Shown here piece by piece: positions 42,568 to 50,249 of a DNA stretch of 50,249 nucleotides. The number at the start of each line of letters is the position of its first letter. Positions within the stretch are counted from its first letter, which is position 1. The notes beneath the pieces are model-generated. The model did no database searches, was not told the origin of the DNA, and saw nothing but the letters and a program-made list of their open reading frames with translations. The position numbers and the translations under genes are program-made. Source of the DNA: M3007 sp044350415 (GTDB taxonomy: Bacteria > Bacteroidota > Bacteroidia > Chitinophagales > Saprospiraceae); assembly GCA_044350415.1 (NCBI GenBank), contig JBILHQ010000014.1, positions 1 to 50,249 of the forward strand. Reading direction: 5' to 3'.

Positions 42568-42690
42568 ATTATTGTCTTCCCTTTTCGGAAAACCCGTGCG
42601 ATGGAATTGAAGCGTGTAAGCGCGTGTCTATAAATTTTAGGTTTTGATAAGAAAAGGGACGGAGGCAAAAGCGCTTTCATCCCTTTATCA

Positions 42691-43812
42691 TTATTCCCAA
42701 ACCCGCTGCAAAAACCTTAACCAATTCCCCGCCCTGAACCCTTCCAAATCCTCCACAGTATATCCCCGCTTCATCAAAATTGCGGGAATTTTATACAGAT
42801 CAGCAATAGTCTCCAGATCGTACGGGCACTGCTCGGTCCCGAACCCGCCATCCAGATCGGAGCCGATCCCCACGTGGCGTGCATTACCTGCCAACTGGCA
42901 AATATGATCGATATGATCGGCCACTTTTTCGAGGCTGCAATCCATTGCACTGGGCATAGATGCGCCCCGAACCCAATGAGGGACAATCATCCAGGCATCG
43001 AGCGGTGCGCCGATGACAGCATCACGGCGAATGAGTTCTTTTAATTGTTCGTCGGAGAATTGCCGGTTGTGGTTCACCAATGCCCGGCAATTCTGGTGAC
43101 TGGCCCAAACGGGCCCGCCGAAATGGGCCATCGCCTGCCAGAAAGCATCATCACACAAATGGGTGGCATCGAGAATCATACCCACTTCGTCCATTTTTTT
43201 GAGCAGATCAATTCCATTTTGCGCCATTTTCCCGGAGGAATCAGTGCCATTAGCATACCGCCCCGGACCGTAATGCGCCGGACCAATCGCGCGGAGGCCG
43301 TATTCCCACGCAGTCTCCACATGGTCGATCGTGACTAAAGAATCGGCCCCTTCCAGACTAAGGACATAACCAATGGGCTTTTTTGCGGCAGGAATGGTTT
43401 CATTTTGCCAAAGCGTAAGATGCGCATCCAATCCGGCCAGATCGGTAATGGACTTCATTTCTCCAGCGGCCTCCATTGCCCGGTACCAGGCGAGTTGCCC
43501 TTGTGTATGCGCCCACCCCTGTTCGGGCGAGTGCCAACCAGGGAGTGGATTACCGGGAGCCACATACCGGGCGATCTGTGTGGCGACCACCAGCCCTACC
43601 CCACCCTTCCGAAGTTCAGGCAGACTGACCGTAGCGCGTCCGCGGTCGGGCTTGTCAGTTTGGCCTTTTTCACGGGCGTTGATCGTTGCCACCGGCTGCC
43701 GCAAGTCGCGGTTCCATTCCATGGCATTCATACTGAGGTCGAGGTGAGCGTCGAAAAGCAAAGTGATGAGATGGTAAAATGAAAAAGACAAATGTAAAAT
43801 GAACATTAACAT
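42691..43812 (-). CDS. Membrane dipeptidase, peptidase M19 family
   Basis: 373 residues from ATG 43812. The family core seems to start near FDAHLDLSMNAMEWNRDL, so the first 17 or so residues may be an over-extension (a TTG at codon 18 is an alternative). Metal-site residues are all present: H23 and D25 (DAHLD), E154 (SLEGAD), H218 (DATHL), H239 (ASHQNCRAL) and D319 (GIGSDLDGG). The family is a binuclear-zinc amidohydrolase that cleaves dipeptides, including some with D-residues. No clear signal peptide, so probably cytoplasmic. It is transcribed away from the hyp operon. Confidence 0.9.
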   Translation of the reverse strand: MLMFILHLSFSFYHLITLLFDAHLDLSMNAMEWNRDLRQPVATINAREKGQTDKPDRGRATVSLPELRKGGVGLVVATQIARYVAPGNPLPGWHSPEQGWAHTQGQLAWYRAMEAAGEMKSITDLAGLDAHLTLWQNETIPAAKKPIGYVLSLEGADSLVTIDHVETAWEYGLRAIGPAHYGPGRYANGTDSSGKMAQNGIDLLKKMDEVGMILDATHLCDDAFWQAMAHFGGPVWASHQNCRALVNHNRQFSDEQLKELIRRDAVIGAPLDAWMIVPHWVRGASMPSAMDCSLEKVADHIDHICQLAGNARHVGIGSDLDGGFGTEQCPYDLETIADLYKIPAILMKRGYTVEDLEGFRAGNWLRFLQRVWE

Positions 43813-43842
43813 TGAACATATAAAATTGAATATTGAACATTA

Positions 43843-43862
43843 ATTAGGATTCTTTTCCTAAT
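43843..43862. promoter_or_regulatory. Inverted repeat ATTAGGA-N6-TCCTAAT upstream of hypB
   Basis: Perfect 7-nt arms lie around a 6-nt spacer, 2 nt before the 18-bp palindrome. It may be a second operator half or a terminator-like hairpin. Evidence is symmetry only. Confidence 0.4.
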
Positions 43863-43864
43863 CC

Positions 43865-43882
43865 TTAGAAAATATTTTCTAA
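43865..43882. promoter_or_regulatory. 18-bp perfect palindrome, candidate operator of the hyp operon
   Basis: TTAGAAAATATTTTCTAA is a perfect palindrome whose 3' half covers the place where the -33 element should be for the -7-like box at 43898. That position fits a repressor, or an activator binding close to RNA polymerase. It does not match FNR (TTGAT-N4-ATCAA) or classic CRP half-sites. Confidence 0.55.
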
Positions 43883-43897
43883 TCCCATTTCGCCATA

Positions 43898-43905
43898 TAT
43901 CTTTG
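43898..43905 (+). promoter_or_regulatory. Candidate -7 promoter element TATCTTTG of hypB
   Basis: It matches TAnnTTTG and lies 34 nt before the hypB start, leaving a normal leader length. Confidence 0.5.
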
Positions 43906-43939
43906 CCTTTGGTAATAATCAAGACAAACCAAGTATATT

Positions 43940-44665
43940 ATGGCATTTGCAAAATCAAACCGCTTGCCCGTTGGGGCCATTCAGTGCGACAATACCACCA
44001 TGAGTCTGCTCAAAGCCAATGACTATGTCGCCAAAGGCATTCGCGACAAAATGCACCGGCAAGGCACTTTACTTATCAATATTACCTCATCGGCAGGTAG
44101 TGGCAAAACCACGCTCCTGCAGGAAACGGCACGCCGGCTGAAGGACCAGATCAAAATAGCGGTACTCGTAGGCGATCTGGAAACCGAACGCGACGCCATC
44201 CGGATACGGGAAGCGGGTATTCCTTCCACCCAAATTGTCACCAACGGCGTTTGTCACCTCGAAGCGCAAATGATCCTTCAGGCATTCGATCACCTGGATA
44301 TTTCCGGTCTCGATCTGCTGTTCATCGAAAATGTCGGCAATCTGGTTTGTCCGGCCGCTTTCGACCTCGGAGAAGAATACCGGGTGACCTTGCTCGCTTC
44401 GACCGAAGGCGACGACAAACCCAAGAAATACCCACGCATGTTCCTCACCAGTGAGTTAATGCTGATTTCTAAAGCGGATTTGTTGCCCTACATCCCTTTT
44501 AAAGTGGAAGCAGCCATTCTCGACGCCCGGGAAGTGAATCCGGAAATAGAAGTCATCACCATTTCCAGCACCACTGGTGAAGGCATGGATACCTGGTGCG
44601 ACTGGTTGATGGAGCGGGTAAAAGTAACAAAAGCAGCTTTTGCCCAGGCCGAAGCAATCGTATGA
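43940..44665 (+). CDS. hypB: Hydrogenase nickel incorporation GTPase HypB
   Basis: 241 residues. P-loop SSAGSGKTT (about 50-58), switch residues in VGDLETERDA, the metal-site Cys and His in NGVCHLEA, the family motif FIENVGNLVCP, and the guanine-specificity SKADLLPY. There is no His-rich or CxxCGC N-terminal extension, so it lacks the nickel-storage function seen in some homologs. HypB delivers nickel to the NiFe-hydrogenase large subunit, normally with HypA, which is not in view. Its stop overlaps the hypF start by 4 nt. Confidence 0.95.
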   Translation: MAFAKSNRLPVGAIQCDNTTMSLLKANDYVAKGIRDKMHRQGTLLINITSSAGSGKTTLLQETARRLKDQIKIAVLVGDLETERDAIRIREAGIPSTQIVTNGVCHLEAQMILQAFDHLDISGLDLLFIENVGNLVCPAAFDLGEEYRVTLLASTEGDDKPKKYPRMFLTSELMLISKADLLPYIPFKVEAAILDAREVNPEIEVITISSTTGEGMDTWCDWLMERVKVTKAAFAQAEAIV

Positions 44666-47007
44666 CTTGGACAATAAGTATCAAAGGGCAAGTGCAGGGT
44701 GTGGGTTTCCGCCCCTTCGTGTGGCGTGCAGCGCTCGACCATCAGTTGACCGGTTGGGTGATGAACGGCTTGGAAGGTGTGTTGATCACTTTTAATGCAA
44801 CCGAAGCACAAGCCCTTTATTTTCATGATTATGTCCTCCAAAATGCCCCCCCAACAGCGCATATTACTGCTGCTGTTCTGACTCCACTTGAAGCCAGTAC
44901 GTTCTTTGACAATTTTTCCATCAGGGAAAGCCGTTTGGAAGGCCAACCTGTTTTGCACCTGACTTCCGATATTGCTTTGTGTGCTGCCTGCCGGCAGGAT
45001 ATGAGCGACCCGGCCAACAGGCGTTACCGATATCCGTTCACTACGTGCACCGTTTGCGGCCCGCGATTTTCAATCCTTACCGGATTACCTTACGACCGAC
45101 CGCTCACCACAATGAAGATGTTTACGATGTGCGACAAGTGCCAATCGGAGTATGACGACCCTGCCAACCGACGCTATTTTGCCCAAACAAATTCTTGTCC
45201 CGATTGTGGTATTCAATTACGTTTGGTCGAAAATAATATTGATCCGACAGCTGATACTGGCGAAAAACAGCTGGATAATCAACAAATTATCCAAAAAGTC
45301 ATTGGTGCATGGCAAAAAGGTGCAATTGTAGCGGTAAAAGGGGTTGGCGGTTTTTTGCTCACCTGCGATGCCACCAACCCAACTGCCGTGGCTACCTTGC
45401 GCACCCGCAAAAACCGGCCCGCCAAACCACTTGCGATGATGTATCCTGACCTGGATATCTTACTGGGCGACGCCAAAGTTAACGAAGCGGCATTACTGCA
45501 ATTGCAAAATCCGGCAGCACCCATTGTATTAGTCGATGTATTATCCAAAGCGCACTCAGGTTTCGATCATGCCGGTATTGCACCGGGCCTTCACCAGATC
45601 GGCGTTATGTTGCCCAATGCACCGCTATTCGAGGTATTGTTACGCGATTTTGGGAAACCGATCGTTGCAACGAGTGGTAATATCAGCCATTCACCTTTGG
45701 TATATGAGGACTATTCGGCAACCCTGAATTTGCCCGGTATTGCCGATGTGATCCTCCTGCACAACCGTGCGGTGGTAATGCCGCAGGACGACAGTGTGGT
45801 CGCGGTACAGTCATCTGGTCCACCGGTGATTATTCGTCGCGCCCGTGGGTTTGCGCCTGCATTTATCCAGCCAGGTTTATCCGTGCCCAACGCGACGATG
45901 CTGGCCCTGGGCGCTGAAATGAAAAGTACATTTACATTGGCACACCTTGGCAATATTCATATCAGCCCATACCTCGGCGACCTGTCGGATTATGAGGTGC
46001 AGGAGCGATTCCAGTTGGTTCTGGAACACTTGACTGGCTTGTTTATAGCGCAGCCTGTCGTGGTGATCAGTGACCTGCATCCAGGTTATTACACCACCCA
46101 ACTGGGACAAATACTCGCCCGGCAATGGCAGGCAACATGGATACAGGTCCAGCACCATCAGGCGCATTTTGCGGCTGTTTTAGCAGAAAATAATTTGTGG
46201 GATACCGACGAGCTTATACTGGGTGTCATCTGGGATGGAACGGGTTTAGGTACTGATAGTGAAATTTGGGGAGGCGAATTTTTCGAATACAAAGGTGCCG
46301 GCGAAGCAGCAGATCCATTTTGCCGGTGCGCACATTTCGATTACTTCCCGGTGATTCTGGGCGATAAAATGCCGCGTGAGCCGCGCCTTTCTGCTTTGCT
46401 GGCTTGTTGGGAATTAGAAGAAGCACAACCGTGGTTACAACCGCTGTTTTCGGCAACCGAATGGGACCTTTATCCCAAATTGGCAGCAGGCAGCTCGTTG
46501 CAAACCTCCAGCGTAGGCCGTATATTCGATGCCGTTGCCGCTCTGCTGGGATTGGCTGCCAAAATCAGCTACGAAGGTGAGGCTGCACTTTTGCTGGAAG
46601 ATATGGCGCGACAATATTGCAACCATTGCGGTATCGTTTTTTCAACCAATTATTTACCCGGAGTAGTTACGACCGGCAGTACGACTATTCATACCACCAA
46701 CTTTTTTCGGCATATCATCCGGGATTTGAAGGAAGGCAAAGACAAAGCCTATATCGCTGCCCAATTTCATTGGTCATTAGTGCATATAATCGGCCATATC
46801 GCGCTGGTCAGAGGCCACTCCAAAATAGCATTCAGTGGCGGTGTTTTTCAAAACACCTTGTTGCTGGATATGATCGACGCACATTTATCCCCTGATTATC
46901 AATTGTATACCCACCGCCAACTATCACCCAACGACGAAAATATTTCTTTTGGTCAATGGGCTTATTATTCAAATCAATCAAAATATGTGTTTAGCAATTC
47001 CAGGTAA
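44662..47007 (+). CDS. hypF: Carbamoyltransferase HypF
   Basis: 781 residues from ATG 44662, preferred because it opens the acylphosphatase domain directly (IKGQVQGVGFRPFVWRAAL) and overlaps the hypB stop as ATGA. Next come the paired zinc fingers (CAAC, CTVC, CDKC, CPDC, with repeated DPANRRY), the YrdC-like domain (about 205-390: VAVKGVGGFLLTCDA, RPAKPLAMM) and a Kae1-like C-terminal domain (VQHHQAHFAAVLAENN, DGTGLGTDSEIWGGEF, FSGGVFQNTLL). It makes the carbamoyl group that becomes the cyanide ligands of the NiFe site, passing it to HypE. All three active-site modules look intact. Its last 23 nt overlap hypC. Confidence 0.96.
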   Translation: MTWTISIKGQVQGVGFRPFVWRAALDHQLTGWVMNGLEGVLITFNATEAQALYFHDYVLQNAPPTAHITAAVLTPLEASTFFDNFSIRESRLEGQPVLHLTSDIALCAACRQDMSDPANRRYRYPFTTCTVCGPRFSILTGLPYDRPLTTMKMFTMCDKCQSEYDDPANRRYFAQTNSCPDCGIQLRLVENNIDPTADTGEKQLDNQQIIQKVIGAWQKGAIVAVKGVGGFLLTCDATNPTAVATLRTRKNRPAKPLAMMYPDLDILLGDAKVNEAALLQLQNPAAPIVLVDVLSKAHSGFDHAGIAPGLHQIGVMLPNAPLFEVLLRDFGKPIVATSGNISHSPLVYEDYSATLNLPGIADVILLHNRAVVMPQDDSVVAVQSSGPPVIIRRARGFAPAFIQPGLSVPNATMLALGAEMKSTFTLAHLGNIHISPYLGDLSDYEVQERFQLVLEHLTGLFIAQPVVVISDLHPGYYTTQLGQILARQWQATWIQVQHHQAHFAAVLAENNLWDTDELILGVIWDGTGLGTDSEIWGGEFFEYKGAGEAADPFCRCAHFDYFPVILGDKMPREPRLSALLACWELEEAQPWLQPLFSATEWDLYPKLAAGSSLQTSSVGRIFDAVAALLGLAAKISYEGEAALLLEDMARQYCNHCGIVFSTNYLPGVVTTGSTTIHTTNFFRHIIRDLKEGKDKAYIAAQFHWSLVHIIGHIALVRGHSKIAFSGGVFQNTLLLDMIDAHLSPDYQLYTHRQLSPNDENISFGQWAYYSNQSKYVFSNSR

Positions 47008-47245
47008 AATCCGGTCCATTGAAAGCCGGTACGACGGTATGGTGCGCATCGCCCACGTTCAATTCGGCGGTATCTCCAAAGAAGCCAGCCTCGAAATGGT
47101 GCCCGCTGCCAAAGAGGGCGATTATGTATTGGTTCATGTCGGTGTGGCCATTAGCATCGTCAATGAGGAAGAAGCCCAAAAAACGTTCGAATACCTCCAG
47201 CAAATCGGCGAAATTGACGAACTCATTGAGCACACGCAAATCTAA
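46985..47245 (+). CDS. hypC: Hydrogenase assembly chaperone HypC
   Basis: 86 residues starting MCLAIPGKI, with the essential Cys2 and the conserved HVGVAISIVNEEEA motif. The frame is open upstream, but only this ATG gives the family N-terminus. HypC carries the iron cofactor between HypD and the hydrogenase large subunit. It overlaps hypF by 23 nt and precedes hypD by 5 nt. Confidence 0.96.
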   Translation: MCLAIPGKIRSIESRYDGMVRIAHVQFGGISKEASLEMVPAAKEGDYVLVHVGVAISIVNEEEAQKTFEYLQQIGEIDELIEHTQI

Positions 47246-47250
47246 CTACT

Positions 47251-48351
47251 ATGAAATACCTCAGTGAATACCGCGACGCAGAGGTCGTGGCGCAATATAT
47301 CGACGAAATTCACCGCACCGCCACCCGACCATGGACGATCATGGAAGTATGCGGCGGACAAACGCACAGTCTTGTCAAAAACGGCCTGCTGCAATTATTA
47401 CCCGACAATGTCCGAATGGTGCACGGTCCAGGTTGTCCTGTATGTGTGACGCCCTTGTACCAGATCGACAAAGCAGTCCATCTGGCCGAAGAGCACGGTG
47501 TTATCCTTTGCTCTTATGGCGACATGTTGCGCGTCCCCGGGTCCAAACACAGCCTGCTGGAATCCAAAGCCGCCGGTGCCGATGTGCGAATCCTGTATTC
47601 GCCCCTGGAAGCAGTAAAAATCGCACAGGAAAACCCCGGCAAAGAAGTCGTGTTTTTTGCGGTCGGATTTGAAACAACTGCCCCTGCTAATGCCCTTTCG
47701 GTATTGCATGCGCAGCGGGCGGGCATCAGTAATTACTCGATTCTCACCTCACATGTCCTGGTTCCGCCAGCCATTGAAGCCGTAATGAACGACGAAGATT
47801 CCTTTATTCAGGGTTTTCTGGCGGCAGGTCACGTATGCGCCATCATGGGCATTGATGAATATTATCCATTGGCCGACCGGTACAAGATTCCGGTAGTCGT
47901 CACCGGTTTTGAACCGGTCGATTTGGTGCAGGGCATCCTGATGGTGGTGCGCCAATTGGAAAAAGGGGAATATAAATTAGAAAACCAGTACAGCCGCGTA
48001 GTGCCACCGAAAGGAAACCCGGAGGCTCAAAAAATCATCGAACAGGTATTTGAAGTGAGCGACCGGGAATGGCGCGGCATCGGCAATATTCCCCTGAGCG
48101 GCTACGAGATGCGCGCTGCTTTCAGTGCCTTCGATGCCAATAAAAAATTCAATGTCAATATCGAAAAAGTACCGGAAAGTGAAGAATGTATCGCCGGATT
48201 GGTATTAAAAGGCATCAAAAAACCTTTTGAATGTCCGCAATTTGGAAAAAAATGCAAGCCGCAATCGCCCCTGGGAGCTCCCATGGTATCCAGCGAAGGC
48301 GCTTGCGCAGCGTATTATCATTTTTCACAGGCCATGGAGGAAGTCGCATAA
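47251..48351 (+). CDS. hypD: Hydrogenase iron-cofactor assembly protein HypD
   Basis: 366 residues. Catalytic and cluster motifs are all present: EVCGGQTH, VHGPGCPVCVTP, GFETTAPANA, and the C-terminal [4Fe-4S] region ECPQFGKKCKPQSPLGAPMV ending SEGACAAYY. HypD is the scaffold on which the Fe(CN)2CO unit is built with HypC and HypE. Its stop overlaps the hypE start by one base (TAATG), so the two are translationally coupled. Confidence 0.96.
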   Translation: MKYLSEYRDAEVVAQYIDEIHRTATRPWTIMEVCGGQTHSLVKNGLLQLLPDNVRMVHGPGCPVCVTPLYQIDKAVHLAEEHGVILCSYGDMLRVPGSKHSLLESKAAGADVRILYSPLEAVKIAQENPGKEVVFFAVGFETTAPANALSVLHAQRAGISNYSILTSHVLVPPAIEAVMNDEDSFIQGFLAAGHVCAIMGIDEYYPLADRYKIPVVVTGFEPVDLVQGILMVVRQLEKGEYKLENQYSRVVPPKGNPEAQKIIEQVFEVSDREWRGIGNIPLSGYEMRAAFSAFDANKKFNVNIEKVPESEECIAGLVLKGIKKPFECPQFGKKCKPQSPLGAPMVSSEGACAAYYHFSQAMEEVA

Positions 48352-49415
48352 TGGAACCAGCACAAAAAATAAAAATGCAAATGATATGCCCGATGCCGAA
48401 ACTCGATTTCGATATCATTACCATGGGCCATGGCAGCGGCGGTCTACTGACCAATCAACTACTCGACAGTGGCGTATTCGACCTGCTCAAAAACGATTTG
48501 CTCGACGAGCGGCACGACGGCGCTGTTTTTGCCGTAGAATCTGGCAAAATGGCCTTTTCAACCGATAGTTATGTTATTTCACCGGTGTTTTTTCCAGGGG
48601 GAAATATCGGCGAACTGGCCATCAACGGCACTGTAAACGACCTCGCCATGTGTGGTGCACAGGCCAAATACCTCTCGCTCGCTTTTATCATTGAAGAGGG
48701 GTTGCACATGAGCGAATTCTGGGATATCCTGGTCGCAATCAAAATGGCTGCTGAAAAGGCAGGCGTTCAGGTCGTTACCGGCGATACCAAAGTGGTGGAA
48801 CGCGGTAAAGGGGACAAAATATTCGTCAATACCAGCGGCGTGGGTATGGTGCATCCCAAAGCCAGCATTCATCGGGCCAGGGTGCAACCCGGCGACAAAA
48901 TCATCATCAGCGGATATATTGCAACCCACGGTATGGCGATTATGAGCGTAAGGCAGGGACTGGAATTTGAAACGGATATTGTGAGCGACACTACCAACCT
49001 CAACCATACGGTCATCCGTTTGCTCGATGTCTTTGGAGAAAAAATACACCTGCTGAGCGATCCCACCCGTGGCGGGGTGGCTACAGTGCTCAACGAACTG
49101 GCCCGCGATGCTACAATTGGAATAGAACTGCACCAAAAGGCAATTCCCGTACTGGAAGATGTCTATGGTGCCTGCGAACTGTTGGGACTCGACCCTTTGT
49201 ATGTGGCCAATGAAGGGGTATTTATCGCTGTCGTTGCGCCCGAAGCAGCAGATGCATTACTGGAAATGCTGCGGGAAGACGACAACGGCGTTAATGCCGC
49301 AATTATCGGAGAAGTCGTTGAAGCACATCCTCGGCAGGTAGTGATGCAGAGCGCGATTGGCGGTAAAAGGGTGGTGAATATGCCGGTGGGAGAACAATTG
49401 CCGCGGATTTGTTAA
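48351..49415 (+). CDS. hypE: Carbamoyl dehydratase HypE
   Basis: 354 residues from ATG 48351, coupled to the hypD stop. ITMGHGSGGLLTNQLL opens the AIRS-like ATP-binding fold; FSTDSYVISPVFFPGGNIG, NDLAMCGA and LSDPTRGGVATVLNELA are typical. The C-terminus ends PRIC, whose Cys receives the carbamoyl group and converts it to thiocyanate. It completes the hypBFCDE set; only hypA and the maturation protease are absent. Confidence 0.96.
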   Translation: MEPAQKIKMQMICPMPKLDFDIITMGHGSGGLLTNQLLDSGVFDLLKNDLLDERHDGAVFAVESGKMAFSTDSYVISPVFFPGGNIGELAINGTVNDLAMCGAQAKYLSLAFIIEEGLHMSEFWDILVAIKMAAEKAGVQVVTGDTKVVERGKGDKIFVNTSGVGMVHPKASIHRARVQPGDKIIISGYIATHGMAIMSVRQGLEFETDIVSDTTNLNHTVIRLLDVFGEKIHLLSDPTRGGVATVLNELARDATIGIELHQKAIPVLEDVYGACELLGLDPLYVANEGVFIAVVAPEAADALLEMLREDDNGVNAAIIGEVVEAHPRQVVMQSAIGGKRVVNMPVGEQLPRIC

Positions 49416-49433
49416 TAGTAACAGTTCCCATTT

Positions 49434-50156
49434 ATGTGGAAATATACAGGAATAATTTTCGGTTGCAGTATGATCATTTCGTGCAGCACCCAGCATAAAT
49501 ACTACCATGATTTTTCTTTTTTGAAAAACGATGGTATAATAATCGACACGGGCTTTGTAACAGAAACGCCAACTCAGTTGCGAAAAACAGTATTTAATAG
49601 TGACGATCCGAAAGCCTGTTGGGCATGGTTTGGCTTATTAAGTCCTGTTTACGACTTGGGTTATAAACACGATTTCTGCTCCGATTCTTTGTTTATTTTT
49701 TTTGAACAGGATACCCTGTTATTAAATAATATGCTTGGCTCAGACTCAACGCTGTTAGACTGGTTTAATTTGCCTGATTTTTTTGGGATAGATGTTTTTA
49801 AAATAACCAATCGCATTAGCAATGAGCAGCATTTGTTTCTCAGTTGGGGGAAAGATGGCTTAGGCAACCGGCCGGGAAGAAGAATTAATTTCGTATTTCC
49901 ACTATCAATAAACAACCACATTGAAAATGGATTTGGATATATTACAAATACAAAAACGCCAGAAAGTGATCCCTGTTTAGATTGTTTTACTGATTTCAAC
50001 AGGGATGGAAAAACGGATTTTGTGCAATGGTTTTGTACTGATAATGCCCCTGTATTACTTTTCAACTATGCAGACAATGGTGATAGAAATTATTATGATT
50101 CCGGATACAAAAACTCCATAACTAGTGTCCGTCGTTACAGTCCTACCGGGCCATAA
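49434..50156 (+). CDS. Lipoprotein of unknown function
   Basis: 240 residues with a lipoprotein signal (IIFGCSMIISC, Cys17). It is rich in aromatic residues and Asp. A Cys pair and calcium-loop-like motif lie near the end (CLDCFTDFNRDGKTDFVQW), similar to FG-GAP or dockerin loops. I do not recognise the family. It starts 18 nt after hypE on the same strand, so it may be co-transcribed, but nothing in it suggests a role in hydrogenase maturation. Confidence 0.72.
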   Translation: MWKYTGIIFGCSMIISCSTQHKYYHDFSFLKNDGIIIDTGFVTETPTQLRKTVFNSDDPKACWAWFGLLSPVYDLGYKHDFCSDSLFIFFEQDTLLLNNMLGSDSTLLDWFNLPDFFGIDVFKITNRISNEQHLFLSWGKDGLGNRPGRRINFVFPLSINNHIENGFGYITNTKTPESDPCLDCFTDFNRDGKTDFVQWFCTDNAPVLLFNYADNGDRNYYDSGYKNSITSVRRYSPTGP

Positions 50157-50214
50157 AGATAAGGTAATCAATGAATTATTCGATATATTTCCAAATTAAT
50201 TGTAAACTTGCCGG

Positions 50215-50249
50215 ATGAAAATGTCGTTGTTTGCCCAATTGAGTACAAA
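50215..50249 (+). CDS. Possible start of a gene cut by the window edge
   Basis: An ATG at 50215 begins MKMSLFAQLST and runs off the end. A TAAACTTG box just upstream resembles the -7 element with one mismatch. Eleven codons are too few to judge. Confidence 0.25.
   Translation, partial: MKMSLFAQLST

Noticed and set aside
44488..44958. 156-codon minus-strand frame across the hypB/hypF junction
   Set aside because: It is antisense to two conserved genes and shows no signal or domain.

Overview
The window reads as a chromosomal segment of a Bacteroidota bacterium, most likely a member of the Saprospiria (Haliscomenobacter/Lewinella-like). That assignment is inference. It rests on type IX secretion (T9SS) sorting domains of types A and B, a SusC/SusD pair, a LytS/LytTR two-component system beside a TonB-dependent receptor, Rpn-type PD-(D/E)XK remnants, TAnnTTTG-like -7 promoter elements, and short intergenic inverted repeats. 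No rRNA, tRNA, CRISPR array, intact insertion sequence or prophage was seen.

Layout. 1-3311: the 3' part of a repetitive S74-chaperone surface protein and a T9SS type B protein. 3319-10943 (minus): an outer-membrane biogenesis operon of a small charged protein, TamB and a TamA-like lipoprotein (TamL). 11229-12752: a core-deleted Rpn remnant running in frame into a pseudo-esterase with WG-like repeats. 12957-17481: a FtsX/MacB-type permease and an M14 carboxypeptidase. 17678-21887: a TonB-dependent receptor followed by a translationally coupled LytS-type kinase and LytTR regulator. 21888-22682: gene-free DNA with two different inverted-repeat elements around a collapsed AraC-family gene. 22683-25450: a lipoprotein and a T9SS type B protein. 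25623-27561: four tandem copies of a secreted protein of about 149 residues.

27562-40876 is a beta-glucan (probably laminarin) utilization locus. It holds a divergent one-protein regulator (periplasmic propeller, Y_Y_Y domain, one membrane segment, LuxR-type HTH), a multi-CBM T9SS protein, SusC, SusD, a SusE-position lipoprotein and two GH16 lipoprotein endoglucanases. The likely scheme is that the GH16 enzymes cut glucan at the cell surface, the CBM protein and SusD bind it, SusC imports it and the regulator senses fragments in the periplasm.

41214-42228 is a frameshifted lipoprotein gene. 42316-43812 holds a small membrane protein and an M19 dipeptidase. 43940-49415 is a tightly packed hypBFCDE operon for NiFe-hydrogenase maturation, with no hydrogenase or hypA in view and an 18-bp perfect palindrome in its promoter region. 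A lipoprotein gene and the edge of another gene close the window.

A recurring theme is gene decay in the gaps: the Rpn and AraC remnants have both lost their middles, an orphan T9SS sorting domain survives alone, a lipoprotein gene is frameshifted, and one gene has a duplicated 3' end. Of the candidates for something undescribed, I rank highest the tandem 149-residue paralogs, the Rpn/pseudo-esterase fusion frame and the hyp operator palindrome.
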